A stretch of 64,000 nucleotides of DNA, taken from NCBI GenBank assembly GCA_963787135.1, contig CAWBBW010000010.1:62001-126000 (forward strand), written 5' to 3'. Position 1 is the first letter of the stretch, and each line of letters opens with the position of its first letter. Below the pieces are notes generated by a model. The model was not told where the DNA came from and made no database searches. It saw only the letters and a list, made by a program, of their open reading frames with translations. Below, one piece after another: positions 53,659-62,854 of this stretch. A program made the position numbers and the translations under genes. Source of the stretch: Roseiarcus sp963787135 (GTDB lineage Bacteria > Pseudomonadota > Alphaproteobacteria > Rhizobiales > Beijerinckiaceae).

Positions 53659-54606
53659 ATGGTTCTCTATGTCCTTCAGAGATTGGCGGTTCTCGCCGCG
53701 ACGCTCGTCGCGGCCTCACTGATCGTGTTCGCCGTCATGAACATTCTGCCGGGCAATGCGGCCCAGACGATGCTCGGATCGACGGCGACGCCGGAAGCTG
53801 TGGCGGCGCTCGCGCATAAGCTCGGCCTCGATCAGCCGGCGCCCGTTCGCTATGCGCATTGGATCGGCGGCGCGCTTCGCGGCGATTTGGGCCTTTCCTA
53901 CGCGTATGGCTCGCCGATCGCGCCGCTCATCGCCACGAGCCTTGCGGTCAGCGCCCCCTTGGCGATCATGGCGATGGCCCTTGCGGCCGGAATCTCCCTT
54001 GCGGCGGGCGTCTACGCCGCCGACCGCCGGGGACGCACCGGCGACGCGATCGTGATGGGCGCGAGTCAGGTCGGCCTCGCGGTGCCGAATTTCTGGCTGG
54101 CGATCCTGCTGGTCATCGTGTTCGCGGTGAATCTCAGGCTCGCGCCCGCCGGAGGGTTCCCGGGTTGGGATCAGCCGATGCGGGCGCTGGGCGCGCTCAT
54201 TCTTCCGGCGGTGGCGCTCGGCGTGGTTCAGGCGGCCATCCTCACTCGTGTCACCCGCTCCGCGGTCCTCGAGGCTTTGAACGAGGATTTCATGCGCACG
54301 GCGCGCGCCAAGGGCGTTTCTCGGCGTTCGGCGCTCTGGCGACACGCGTTGCCGAATGCGCTCGTTCCCATTCTGACCATCATGGGCCTGCAGTTCGCCA
54401 ATCTGATCGCGGGCGCGATCGTCGTCGAGAACGTATTCGTTCTTCCCGGACTCGGCCGCCTGATGCTGCAATCGATTTCCAACCGCGACACCTTGGTCGT
54501 CGAAAACTGCGTGATGCTGACGGCGATGATCGTGATCGCGCTAAACTTTGTCGTTGACCTCGCCTGTGCGGCCATCGATCCGCGCCTGCGAGGTCCGGCG
54601 GCATGA
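53659..54606 (+). CDS. Peptide ABC transporter permease, DppB type
   Basis: A 315-aa inner-membrane permease with six helices, starting VLYVLQRLAVLAATLVAASL. The EAA loop that contacts the ATPase is LNEDFMRTARAKGVSRRSAL. First gene of a four-gene importer; its stop overlaps the next start by 4 nt (54603-54606). With the downstream binding protein it would import di/oligopeptides or similar compounds. Confidence 0.92.
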   Translation: MVLYVLQRLAVLAATLVAASLIVFAVMNILPGNAAQTMLGSTATPEAVAALAHKLGLDQPAPVRYAHWIGGALRGDLGLSYAYGSPIAPLIATSLAVSAPLAIMAMALAAGISLAAGVYAADRRGRTGDAIVMGASQVGLAVPNFWLAILLVIVFAVNLRLAPAGGFPGWDQPMRALGALILPAVALGVVQAAILTRVTRSAVLEALNEDFMRTARAKGVSRRSALWRHALPNALVPILTIMGLQFANLIAGAIVVENVFVLPGLGRLMLQSISNRDTLVVENCVMLTAMIVIALNFVVDLACAAIDPRLRGPAA

Positions 54607-55442
54607 ACGCTCGAGCCTTGTCCCGGACGCGAGTCAGTCCGAGCCTCTGGGGGGGCGCGATTCTGTCGTCGGCCCTTCTTTTGGCGGCCGTGGTCTCTTT
54701 CTTTTGGACGCCTTATCCGCCGGCCGCGATCGACATTCCCCACAAGCTCGCGTCGCCGTCGCTCGCTCATTGGCTCGGGACGGACAACCTCGGACGCGAC
54801 GTTGCGTCGCAACTGCTCGCGGGCTCGCGCATTTCGATCCTGGTCGGCGTCGTCGCAGTCGGCATCGGGCTCACATTCGGAATCGTGCTCGGCCTTGTCG
54901 CCGCGTTCTCGGGCGGTTGGGTCGAAGACGCCGTCATGAAGCTCAGCGACTTCGTCTTCGCCTTTCCTGCGCTGTTGTCGGCGATCATGCTGACCTCGGC
55001 CTACGGTCCCGGCGTCATCAACGCGATCATCGCGATCGGAATCTTCTACGTGCCGATCATCGCCAAAGTGACGCGGGCGACCGCCAATGGGGTGCTCGCT
55101 CGCGAATTTGCGCTCGCCGCCCGCGCGGCCGGGCGCGGGCCGCTCGCGATTGCCTTCGACCATGTGCTGCCGAACATTGCGCCGGCTCTGATCGTCCAGG
55201 CGACGATCCAGTTCGCCGGCGCGATCCTGTCCGAGGCGGCGCTTTCCTATCTGGGCCTCGGAGCGCAGCCGCCGCAGGCCTCCTGGGGCCGGATGCTCGC
55301 CGAGGCGCAGAACGTTCTCTACAACGCGCCATCGCTCGCGATCTTTCCCGGCGCCGCGATCGCGCTCAGCGTGCTCGGCATCAACCTCTTGGGCGACGGT
55401 CTGCGCGACGCGCTCGACCCGAAGCTGAAGACGCGAAGCTGA
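54603..55442 (+). CDS. Peptide ABC transporter permease, DppC type
   Basis: A 279-aa permease, partner of the DppB-type protein. Typical N-terminal lead SLAHWLGTDNLGRDVASQLL and EAA loop FALAARAAGRGPLAIAFDHV, ending LLGDGLRDALDPK. Five to six helices. Its stop shares one base with the next start (TGATG), so translation is coupled. Confidence 0.92.
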   Translation: MNARALSRTRVSPSLWGGAILSSALLLAAVVSFFWTPYPPAAIDIPHKLASPSLAHWLGTDNLGRDVASQLLAGSRISILVGVVAVGIGLTFGIVLGLVAAFSGGWVEDAVMKLSDFVFAFPALLSAIMLTSAYGPGVINAIIAIGIFYVPIIAKVTRATANGVLAREFALAARAAGRGPLAIAFDHVLPNIAPALIVQATIQFAGAILSEAALSYLGLGAQPPQASWGRMLAEAQNVLYNAPSLAIFPGAAIALSVLGINLLGDGLRDALDPKLKTRS

Positions 55443-56431
55443 TGCTGCTCGAGGTCTCCAATCTCGCCATCGATCTGACGGGCCCGGGCGGCGCTGGTCG
55501 GATCGTCAGCGGGGGAACGTTCGCGCTCGACGAGGGCGAAAGCCTCGGGGTGGTGGGGGAATCCGGCTCCGGCAAGACGATGACGGCGCTTGCCTTGATG
55601 GGCCTGACGCCGGAAAACGCCCGCGTCTCCGGCTCAATCCGCTTCGAGGGACGCGAACTTGTCGGGCTTGGCGAGGAGGCGATGCTCGCTTTGCGCGGCG
55701 ACCGGATCGCAATGATCTTCCAGGAGCCAATGACGGCGCTCAATCCGCTGCATCGCGTGGGCGCGCAAGTCGCCGAGCCCCTCGTCCTGCATCGCGGAAT
55801 GACGAGAGAGGCCGCGTTCGATCGGGCGGTCCAGCTGCTCGACCACGTGCGTCTAGCCGATCCCGAACGCGCCGCGCGGGCCTATCCGTTCGCCCTCTCC
55901 GGCGGCGAGCGTCAGCGCGCAATGATCGCGATGGCGATTGGCTGTGGCCCACGCCTCGTCATCGCCGACGAGCCGACGACCGCCCTCGACGTGACCGTGC
56001 AGGCGCGCATTTTGGCCTTGATCGACGGGCTCAGGACGGAATCGGGCATGGCGCTCATTCTGGTGAGCCACGATCTTGCCGTCGTGGCCGGCCATTGCGA
56101 TCGCATCATCGTCTTGTACGCCGGCGTGATCATGGAAAGCGGCCCGGTCGAAGCCGTGCTGAGGGAGCCGAAGAATCCCTACACGCGCGCGCTGCTCGAA
56201 GCCCGTCCGCAGCCAGGAGCGCGGCGCGGGCTGCGGCTGAAGACCATCCCCGGCTCGCCGCCCCTGCAACACGAAATCGTCGCCGGCTGCCCGTTCGCCG
56301 ACCGTTGCGAGTTCGTCATCGACATCTGCCGCACGACCCCTCCGCCGGACGTCGCCTTCGGCGGCGATCGTCTTTCGCGCTGCCACCGCGCCCGGGAGAT
56401 GGGCGGTCTCAAGACGGGGACCGGCGCATGA
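55442..56431 (+). CDS. Peptide ABC transporter ATPase, DppD type
   Basis: A 329-aa ATPase. Walker A GESGSGKT, signature ALSGGERQRAMIAMAI, Walker B LVIADEPTTALD, H-loop SHDLAVVAGH; C-terminal oligopeptide-type domain with GCPFADRCEF and a CR box. The start at 55442 is fixed by coupling to the permease gene although the frame is open to 54548. Overlaps the next gene by 4 nt. Confidence 0.92.
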   Translation: MLLEVSNLAIDLTGPGGAGRIVSGGTFALDEGESLGVVGESGSGKTMTALALMGLTPENARVSGSIRFEGRELVGLGEEAMLALRGDRIAMIFQEPMTALNPLHRVGAQVAEPLVLHRGMTREAAFDRAVQLLDHVRLADPERAARAYPFALSGGERQRAMIAMAIGCGPRLVIADEPTTALDVTVQARILALIDGLRTESGMALILVSHDLAVVAGHCDRIIVLYAGVIMESGPVEAVLREPKNPYTRALLEARPQPGARRGLRLKTIPGSPPLQHEIVAGCPFADRCEFVIDICRTTPPPDVAFGGDRLSRCHRAREMGGLKTGTGA

Positions 56432-57393
56432 GCGGGCCGCCGCTCCTCGAAGTCGTCGATCTCGTCAAGAGCTATCGTCTGCCGCGGCAGAGCCTCTTCA
56501 TGCCGCATGGCCGCCATCCCGCGCTGGCCGGCGTCAGCTTCAGCATCGTCGCCGGACATTCGTTCGGGATCGTCGGCGAATCCGGGTCCGGGAAATCGAC
56601 GCTGGCCCGCATAGCCCTCGCGCTCGACCGGCCCGACTCAGGCGCCGTGAGGCTCGAGGGGCGTTCGCTGTTCGACCTCGCGCATCGCGAATTGCGAGGG
56701 TTGCGCGCCCACATGCAGATGATCTTTCAGGACCCCTACGGCTCGCTCGACCCACGCCAGCGTGTCGAGAGGATCGTCGCCGAGCCGCTGGCGGCGTTGG
56801 GCGGAGCGGGGAGGGCGGAACGAAACGCGCGCGTCGCCGCGTCGCTCGAGGCCGTGGGCCTGCGGGCCGCCGACGCTTCGAAATACCCGCATGAGTTCTC
56901 CGGCGGTCAGCGTCAGCGCATCGCCATCGCTCGCGCGCTGATCACCCGGCCGAAGCTGGTCATCGCCGACGAGCCGGTGTCGGCGCTCGATGTCTCGGTT
57001 CAGGCTCAGGCGCTCAATCTGATGAGCGACCTGCAGCAGCAGGCGCGTGTGACGTTTCTCCTGATCAGCCATGATCTCGCTGTGGTCGCCCATATTTGCG
57101 ACACGACGGCTGTCATGTATCGAGGACGCATCGTCGAGATCGGTCCAACGGAGGATCTGTTCGGCGCGCCCGCGCACCCCTATACCCGCGAGCTTGTCGA
57201 TGCGACGCCAAGATTCGATCGGCCGACCCAAGTCGCGACGCCGGCCGAGGGACGGAACGGCCCCGGGGCGGTCGGCTGCCCTTATGCGGGGCGGTGCGCC
57301 TTCGCCCAGCCGCGCTGCCAAAAAGAAGCGCCTGAGCTCAAGGACTTGGAGGGGCGGGGACGACGCGCCGCGTGCTGGTTTCCCCTGACTTAG
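56428..57393 (+). CDS. Peptide ABC transporter ATPase, DppF type
   Basis: A 321-aa ATPase, second of the pair. Walker A GESGSGKSTLARIALA, signature EFSGGQRQRIAIARAL, Walker B LVIADEPVSALDVS, C-terminal GCPYAGRCAFAQPRC. Last gene of the tightly overlapping block; the probable binding-protein gene is 0.8 kb further on. Confidence 0.92.
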   Translation: MSGPPLLEVVDLVKSYRLPRQSLFMPHGRHPALAGVSFSIVAGHSFGIVGESGSGKSTLARIALALDRPDSGAVRLEGRSLFDLAHRELRGLRAHMQMIFQDPYGSLDPRQRVERIVAEPLAALGGAGRAERNARVAASLEAVGLRAADASKYPHEFSGGQRQRIAIARALITRPKLVIADEPVSALDVSVQAQALNLMSDLQQQARVTFLLISHDLAVVAHICDTTAVMYRGRIVEIGPTEDLFGAPAHPYTRELVDATPRFDRPTQVATPAEGRNGPGAVGCPYAGRCAFAQPRCQKEAPELKDLEGRGRRAACWFPLT

Positions 57394-57530
57394 GTCAGCG
57401 GAGTTGACTGACCTCAGGCCGATTTTTGCTCGCCGCGCTCTTGCGCGCCGCTCGCCGCGTCCCAATCTGACTTTGTGCTCGGGCGACCGCCGCCGAAGGC
57501 GTTGCGGCCTCGACGCTATGGAGGTCCGTA

Positions 57531-58073
57531 ATGGGCACGGCGGATAATGCGATGGGCGGTTCGTACGGCGCGCGGGAGTTCGGCCCGAGCGACTGGGCCA
57601 ACGCCCGGTGGCGGCGGCGCGGCGGCTCGCGTTGGAGCGCGTTCGAGATCCTCGCCATGATTCTCGGGTTCATCGTGTTCTGGCCAATCGGTCTCGCGAT
57701 CCTGGGCTACAAGTTCTGGCAAAACCGGTACGGCGGGCCTGATCTGCAGACGCTGGCGAACAACAAGTGGCAGGATGCGCGCACCATGATGTCCTCGAAT
57801 TCGTCCTGGAGTTCCTCGTGGGGCTGCGGCGGCGCGATGCGAAGCGCGAGCCGCTTTTATTCGCCCTCGACCGGCAACGCCGCATTCGACGAGTGGCGGA
57901 CTGCCGAACTCGCCCGGCTCGACGAAGAGCGCCGCAAGCTCGACGACGCGCAGCGCGACTTCGCCGAATATGTCGACGCGATCCGCCGCGCCAAGGACCG
58001 CGAGGAGTTCGAGCGGTTCATGGCGGAGCGCCGCGCGCGCCCGGCCAATGGCGGCGCGACTGAGACGCACTGA
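57531..58073 (+). CDS. DUF2852 family membrane protein
   Basis: A 180-aa protein. One membrane helix (EILAMILGFIVFWPIGLAIL, about 42-62) is followed by a Ser-rich linker and a helical, charged C-terminal region (NAAFDEWRTAELARLDEERR, then EFERFMAERRARP). This is the DUF2852 pattern, restricted to alphaproteobacteria and of unknown function. GGAGG lies 6 nt before the ATG. It interrupts the transporter genes but on the same strand; a link to transport is not implied. Confidence 0.85.
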   Translation: MGTADNAMGGSYGAREFGPSDWANARWRRRGGSRWSAFEILAMILGFIVFWPIGLAILGYKFWQNRYGGPDLQTLANNKWQDARTMMSSNSSWSSSWGCGGAMRSASRFYSPSTGNAAFDEWRTAELARLDEERRKLDDAQRDFAEYVDAIRRAKDREEFERFMAERRARPANGGATETH

Positions 58074-58091
58074 CAATTCTTGGCTGACGAT

Positions 58092-58126
58092 CAAATCCAT
58101 TCTCCCTGCATGGGAGGATGGATTTG
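58092..58126 (+). promoter_or_regulatory. Strong 15-bp stem-loop upstream of the binding-protein gene
   Basis: CAAATCCATTCTCCC (58092-58106), loop TGCAT, GGGAGGATGGATTTG (58112-58126): 15 bp paired with one G-U. No U-run follows, so it is a poor terminator. It holds an SD-like GGGAGGA in one arm and precedes a possible TTGACG box at 58132. Could end DUF2852 transcription or regulate the next gene. Confidence 0.6.
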
Positions 58127-58198
58127 AAGGCTTGACGGAAACGTCTATCAGAATGGTATGGTTGGCGCCTGCCCCCCAATGCCGTTCTGGAGCGTTCC

Positions 58199-59683
58199 AT
58201 GCGCCGCGCATCTCGTCTGTTGTTTTCCGCCAGCCTTGCCCTCGTGGCTTCCGCGGGGTTCGCCTTCGCCAAAGACAGCATTACAATCGGCATGGTGCTC
58301 GAGCCCCCAGGGCTAGACCCCACAGCAGGCGCAGCCTCAGCGATCGCGGAGGTGACACAGTACAACATCTTCGAGGGGCTGACCAAGATCAATGAGGACT
58401 TCTCGATCACTCCGCTGCTCGCCGACAAATGGGAGTTTTCGCCCGACGCGAAGACGCTCACCTTCATCCTGAAGCCGAACGTCAAGTTCCATGACGGCGA
58501 GCCCTTCTCCTCCAAGGACGTCAAGTTCTCCTTCGAGCGGTTCGGCGCGAAAGATTCGACCAACAAGGACAAGGCTTTCTTCGCGTCGATCGAGTCGATC
58601 GAGACGCCCGATCCGCAGACGGTCGTTCTCAAGTTCAAGGACCCGAGCTATTGGGCCTTGTTTCACCTTGGTCTTAGTACCGCCGTCATCCTCGACGAGA
58701 AAAGCGCGGCGAACGAAGCAACCGCCCCGGTCGGCACCGGTCCCTATAAGCTCGCCGCATGGACGAAGGGCGCCTCGATCACCCTCGACAAGTGGGACGA
58801 CTACCGGGACCCGGGCAAGATCGCGATTCCGCATGCCACGTTCCGCTTCATCTCCGACCCCTCCGCGGCGAGCGCAGGGATGATGGCCGGTGACGTCGAC
58901 GCCTTCCCGCGCTTCGCCAACCTCGACGCGCTTGGTCAGTTCAAGTCCGACCCGCGTTTCCAGGTGCTGATCGGCGGCACCGACTGCAAGACGGTCGTTG
59001 GGATCAACAACAAACGCAAGCCACTCGACGACGTCAGGGTCCGTCGGGCGATTGCCTATGCGATCGACCGCAGCGCGGTCATCGGCGGAGCGATGAACGG
59101 CCTCGGAACGCCGATCGGCAGCCATTATACGCCGCTGGAGCCCGGCTATATCGATCTGACCAGCATGTACCCACATGATCCCGAAAAGGCGAAGGCCCTT
59201 CTCAAGGAGGCCGGCGTCACGACGCCTCTGCAACTCAGCCTTATTCTGCCGCCGGTTCCGAACTATGCGCGGCAGGGCGGTCAAATCGTCGCGGCTCAGC
59301 TTGCCGAGGTCGGCATCCAGGCGAATATCCAAAACGTGGAATGGGCGGAGTGGATCAGGGGCGTATACATCAACAAGAACTACGACCTCAGCATCGTCTG
59401 CCATGCGGAGCCGCTTGACCTTGGCATCTACGCCAACCCCAATTACTACTTCCAGTATGACAGCCAAGCTTATCGCGACATTTATGCCAAGGTCACCACG
59501 GCGCCCAACGCCGAGACCTATAACGCGGCGGTTGGCGAAGCGCAGAAGAAGATCGCCGAGGACAGCGTCAACGCCTTCCTATTCCAGTTGCCGAACGCCA
59601 CTGTCGCGGACGCAAAGCTGAAGGGCCTGTGGACGAACGCGCCGATCTTCGTCAACGATCTCTCCGCCATTTCGTGGCAGTGA
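58199..59683 (+). CDS. Peptide/substrate-binding protein of an ABC importer (SBP_bac_5)
   Basis: A 494-aa periplasmic binding protein, signal peptide 1-23 (AGFAFA|KDS). Family hallmarks: ITIGMVLEPPGLDPTAGAAS, FEGLTKINEDFSITPLLADK, FTFILKPNVKFHDGEPFSSK-like segment, and RVRRAIAYAIDR. It likely serves the upstream permease-ATPase block, which lacks its own. An amidase gene follows after 20 bp, suggesting that the cargo contains an amide or peptide bond. Confidence 0.9.
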   Translation: MRRASRLLFSASLALVASAGFAFAKDSITIGMVLEPPGLDPTAGAASAIAEVTQYNIFEGLTKINEDFSITPLLADKWEFSPDAKTLTFILKPNVKFHDGEPFSSKDVKFSFERFGAKDSTNKDKAFFASIESIETPDPQTVVLKFKDPSYWALFHLGLSTAVILDEKSAANEATAPVGTGPYKLAAWTKGASITLDKWDDYRDPGKIAIPHATFRFISDPSAASAGMMAGDVDAFPRFANLDALGQFKSDPRFQVLIGGTDCKTVVGINNKRKPLDDVRVRRAIAYAIDRSAVIGGAMNGLGTPIGSHYTPLEPGYIDLTSMYPHDPEKAKALLKEAGVTTPLQLSLILPPVPNYARQGGQIVAAQLAEVGIQANIQNVEWAEWIRGVYINKNYDLSIVCHAEPLDLGIYANPNYYFQYDSQAYRDIYAKVTTAPNAETYNAAVGEAQKKIAEDSVNAFLFQLPNATVADAKLKGLWTNAPIFVNDLSAISWQ

Positions 59684-59703
59684 GACGATAGGCGACAAAG
59701 CCC

Positions 59704-61128
59704 GTGCAGCCGTTCCGCCTGTCGGCTATCGAACTGCTGAGCGCCTACCGGTCTCGGAGGTTGTCGCCTGTCGAGGCGATGGCCTCGGTGATCGCGCGTG
59801 TGGAAGCGTTCGAGCCGCACATAGCCGCGACTTATCTCTATCGGCCGGATCGCGCGCTCGCGGACGCCCGCGCCTCCGAGGCGCGCTGGCTCAAGGGCGA
59901 ACCTATGGGTCCGCTCGATGGCGTGCCGGCGACGGTCAAGGACAACATCGCTACCCTTGGCGATCCGAAGCCCGTTGGCGCCGCGGCCAGCGAAATGGCG
60001 CCGGAACCGGCCGACGCGCCGCCGGCCGCGCGGTTGCGCGAAGCCGGCGCGATCCTCTTCGCCAAGACCACCATGCCCGACTACGGCATGCTGTCCTCCG
60101 GCCTCTCGAGCTATCATGCGCTCGCGCGCAATCCCTGGAAGCTTGACCGCAATCCTGGCGGCTCGTCGGCTGGCGCTGGGGCTTCGGCAGCCGCGCTTTA
60201 CGGGCCGCTTCATGTCGGCACCGACATCGGGGGGTCGATTCGCCTGCCGGCCGGCTGGTGCGGCATTTTCGGCTTGAAACCGAGCGCTGGCCGAGTTCCG
60301 ATCGACCCGGCCTATATCGGCCGCGTCGCAGGCCCGATGACGCGCGACGTCGCGGACGCGGCGCTCATGATGGCCACGCTTTCGCTGCCCGACGCGCGTG
60401 ACTATTCGAGTCTCAAATATGAGAAGCTAAATTGGCTCGGTGGACCTGCGGAACTCAAGGGCCTTGAGATCGGCCTCATGCTCGAGGCGGGCTGCGGGGT
60501 CCTGCCCTCGTCCCAGGCGCGCGCGGCGGTCGAGCGTGCGGCGCGCGACTTCGAGACGGCCGGCGCACATGTCGAGCCGCTCGCGCCCTTCATGACCCAG
60601 GAGATGCTCGATGGGCTCGACCATTTCTGGCGAACGCGCCTGCTCGACGAGATCAGCGCGCTTGCGCCGGGGAAGCGCGAAACCATCCTGCCCTTCATCC
60701 GGGAGTGGGCGGAATCGGCGGAAGGGTTCTCCGGACGGCATGTGTTTCGTGGCTTCAGCCGGATCCTCGAGATCCGCGAGGCCGCGATTGCAGCGACGCA
60801 TCGGTTCGATTGCGTGCTCTCGCCGACCGCGCCGATGACGGCCTTCCCGGCGGAATGGGCCTCGCCCAGCCGAGACCCATTGAACCCGTTCCCACATATC
60901 GGCTTCACGGTCGCCTTCAACATGTCGGAGCAGCCAGCGGCATCGGTTCCTTGCGGCTTCGACGACGAGGGGCTGCCGATCGGCCTCCAGATCGTCGGCC
61001 GGCGCTTCGACGACGTCGGCGTGCTGGCCGTGGCGCGATCCTACGAGGCGATCCGGTCGGCGAAGATGAGGCCATGGCCGGAGCCGCCCGAGACACTACC
61101 GCCGGCGCAACCGCTGTTTATCGTGTAG
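59704..61128 (+). CDS. Amidase signature family hydrolase
   Basis: A 474-aa amidase. The catalytic Lys is in TVKDNIATL, the cis-Ser in NPGGSSAGAGAS and the nucleophile Ser in HVGTDIGGSIRLPAGW. Starts with GTG at 59704. Close coupling to the binding protein (20-bp gap) suggests it hydrolyses the imported amide in the cytoplasm, there being no signal peptide. It is not GatA: no gatB/gatC nearby and the chain differs. Confidence 0.9.
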   Translation: MQPFRLSAIELLSAYRSRRLSPVEAMASVIARVEAFEPHIAATYLYRPDRALADARASEARWLKGEPMGPLDGVPATVKDNIATLGDPKPVGAAASEMAPEPADAPPAARLREAGAILFAKTTMPDYGMLSSGLSSYHALARNPWKLDRNPGGSSAGAGASAAALYGPLHVGTDIGGSIRLPAGWCGIFGLKPSAGRVPIDPAYIGRVAGPMTRDVADAALMMATLSLPDARDYSSLKYEKLNWLGGPAELKGLEIGLMLEAGCGVLPSSQARAAVERAARDFETAGAHVEPLAPFMTQEMLDGLDHFWRTRLLDEISALAPGKRETILPFIREWAESAEGFSGRHVFRGFSRILEIREAAIAATHRFDCVLSPTAPMTAFPAEWASPSRDPLNPFPHIGFTVAFNMSEQPAASVPCGFDDEGLPIGLQIVGRRFDDVGVLAVARSYEAIRSAKMRPWPEPPETLPPAQPLFIV

Positions 61129-61206
61129 CTTGCCGTTGGAGGCAACGAACGCAGGGTCGATCGCGTGAGGCAGACGGTCGGCATCGTCGCCACCTCGACC
61201 ACTTCG

Positions 61207-61677
61207 TCAGGGCGCGTTTTTCGTCGTCCCGGGTCGGTCACTCAAGTGGATACTCATTCCCTCGCGGGCTAGCCAGTCAGCGCGTTCGTTGTGTTCGTCG
61301 CCGGCATGTCCCTTGACCCAGAGCCATTCGACATCGTGCCGCCCCGCCGCCTCGTCGAGCCGCCGCCACAGATCCTCGTTCTTCACCGGCTTCCTGTCGG
61401 CCGTGCGCCAGCCGTTGTGTTTCCAGCGATCGAGCCAACTGGTCACGCCGCCGCGCAGATATTGGGAGTCGGTGTGAAGGGCAACTGCGCACGGGCGTCT
61501 CAGCGATTCCAGCGCCTCGATTGCGGCCGTCAACTCCATGCGGTTGTTGGTGGTCAGCTCCTCGCCGCCCTTTAGTTCCTTTTGATGGGCTCCGTAGCGC
61601 AGCACGGCCCCCCAGCCGCCGGGACCGGGATTTCCGGAACATGCCCCGTCGGTCCAGATGGAGACGCGTCCACTCAC
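61207..61677 (-). CDS. rnhA: Ribonuclease HI
   Basis: A 156-aa RNase H1 that removes RNA from RNA-DNA hybrids. Catalytic residues: Asp in IWTDGACSGNPGPGGWG, Glu in TTNNRMELTAAIEAL, Asp in ALHTDSQYL, and His/Asp in VKGHAGDEHNERAD. Full length. Starts inside the thrB stop (4-nt overlap 61674-61677), the usual thrB-rnhA pair of alphaproteobacteria. Confidence 0.97.
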   Translation of the reverse strand: MSGRVSIWTDGACSGNPGPGGWGAVLRYGAHQKELKGGEELTTNNRMELTAAIEALESLRRPCAVALHTDSQYLRGGVTSWLDRWKHNGWRTADRKPVKNEDLWRRLDEAAGRHDVEWLWVKGHAGDEHNERADWLAREGMSIHLSDRPGTTKNAP

Positions 61678-62639
61678 CGCATGAGCCCGTAATCGGCCGC
61701 GGACTTCACGCGCTGATGGAAGCGCAACTTGTCGCGATATTCGAGCGGATTCTTCGGCGCGACCTTTGCCCCGGGCGGGACATCGAGCCAGTCGACAAGG
61801 CGCGTCAGCATGAAACGCAGCGCAGCGCCTCGCGCCAGGATTGGCAGCGCCTCGATCTCGGCGTCTTCGAGCTTGCGGATGCGCTCATAGCCCGAGAGCA
61901 TCGCCCGGCCCTTGGAAACATTGAAGGCGTTATCCGGCTCGAAACACCAGGCGCTGAGACAAATCGCCAGATCGTAGGCCAGCGCGTCGTTGCAGGCGAA
62001 ATAGAAATCGATGAGCCCCGAAAGCCGTTCGCCCAGAAAGAACACGTTATCGTTGAAGAGATCGGCGTGTATGACGCCGCCTGGCAGGCCTTTCGGCCAG
62101 CGCCTCTCCAGATAGGCGAGTTCCGCCGCGCACTCCTGACGCAGTTGCGGCGCGACCTCGTCAGCCCGCGCTTCCGCCGCGTGAAAGAGAGGCGGCCACC
62201 CCTCGAGCGATAGCGAATTGACTCGCCGCAGGTGAAAGTCGGCTCCCGCGATATGCATGCGCGCAAGCGCCTGGCCGACTTCGCCGCAATGGCCCACGTT
62301 CGGCCGGCGGATCCACAGCCCGTCGAGAAAGGTCACGATCGCCGCCGGCCGGCCCGCGAGTTCACCGAGCGCTTCGCCAGCGCGATTGCGCACCGGCTGG
62401 GGGCAGGTGACCCCGCGCTTGGCAAGATGCTCCATCAGTCCGACGAAGAAGGGAAGATCGGTCGCCATCACCCGCTTTTCATAGAGGGTGAGGATGAACT
62501 GGCTGCTTAAGGTGCGCAGAAGGAAGTTGGAATTTTCGACCCCCTCGGCGATGCCTTTGAAGGATACAACCTGTCCGATGTCGTAAAGCGCAAGAAAGTC
62601 GCTCAACGCTTCATCGGAGACTTCGGTATAGACAGCCAT
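61674..62639 (-). CDS. thrB: Homoserine kinase, ThrB type II
   Basis: A 321-aa kinase of the choline-kinase fold that phosphorylates homoserine in threonine synthesis. Motifs: FKGIAEGVENSNFLL, the Brenner-like GGVIHADLFNDNVFF and GLIDFYFACNDALAYDLAIC. Overlaps rnhA by 4 nt. Standard length for the alphaproteobacterial enzyme. Confidence 0.94.
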   Translation of the reverse strand: MAVYTEVSDEALSDFLALYDIGQVVSFKGIAEGVENSNFLLRTLSSQFILTLYEKRVMATDLPFFVGLMEHLAKRGVTCPQPVRNRAGEALGELAGRPAAIVTFLDGLWIRRPNVGHCGEVGQALARMHIAGADFHLRRVNSLSLEGWPPLFHAAEARADEVAPQLRQECAAELAYLERRWPKGLPGGVIHADLFNDNVFFLGERLSGLIDFYFACNDALAYDLAICLSAWCFEPDNAFNVSKGRAMLSGYERIRKLEDAEIEALPILARGAALRFMLTRLVDWLDVPPGAKVAPKNPLEYRDKLRFHQRVKSAADYGLMR

Positions 62640-62725
62640 GTCCTGTTTGCTTATTTCGTGCGAGGGGGCGGCGACGGCGATCCCGCTTAGCTCGCGCGCT
62701 TGAGGGGCGTCAATCGGCGGCCGGT

Positions 62726-62747
62726 ATTGAGTTCGCCGAAACTCAAT
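62726..62747. promoter_or_regulatory. Inverted repeat in the thrB/UDP-glucose dehydrogenase divergent gap
   Basis: ATTGAGTT (62726-62733), 6-bp spacer CGCCGA, AACTCAAT (62740-62747). A perfect 8-bp dyad in a 215-bp divergent promoter region; could be an operator or a leader hairpin. Confidence 0.45.
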
Positions 62748-62854
62748 TGTTGTTGTAGCCGATATTCACGAGTGATGTTGGCATCCCAAGAAAATCGGCT
62801 ATGTAGTCGCCGCCGCTGTGGTGGCGGCGACTTTGCCCCGGGGGACTCCATTCG

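Noticed and set aside
54548..55441. N-terminal extension of the DppD-type ATPase frame
   Set aside because: It overlaps the DppC permease gene in another frame; the coupled ATG at 55442 gives the normal ATPase start.
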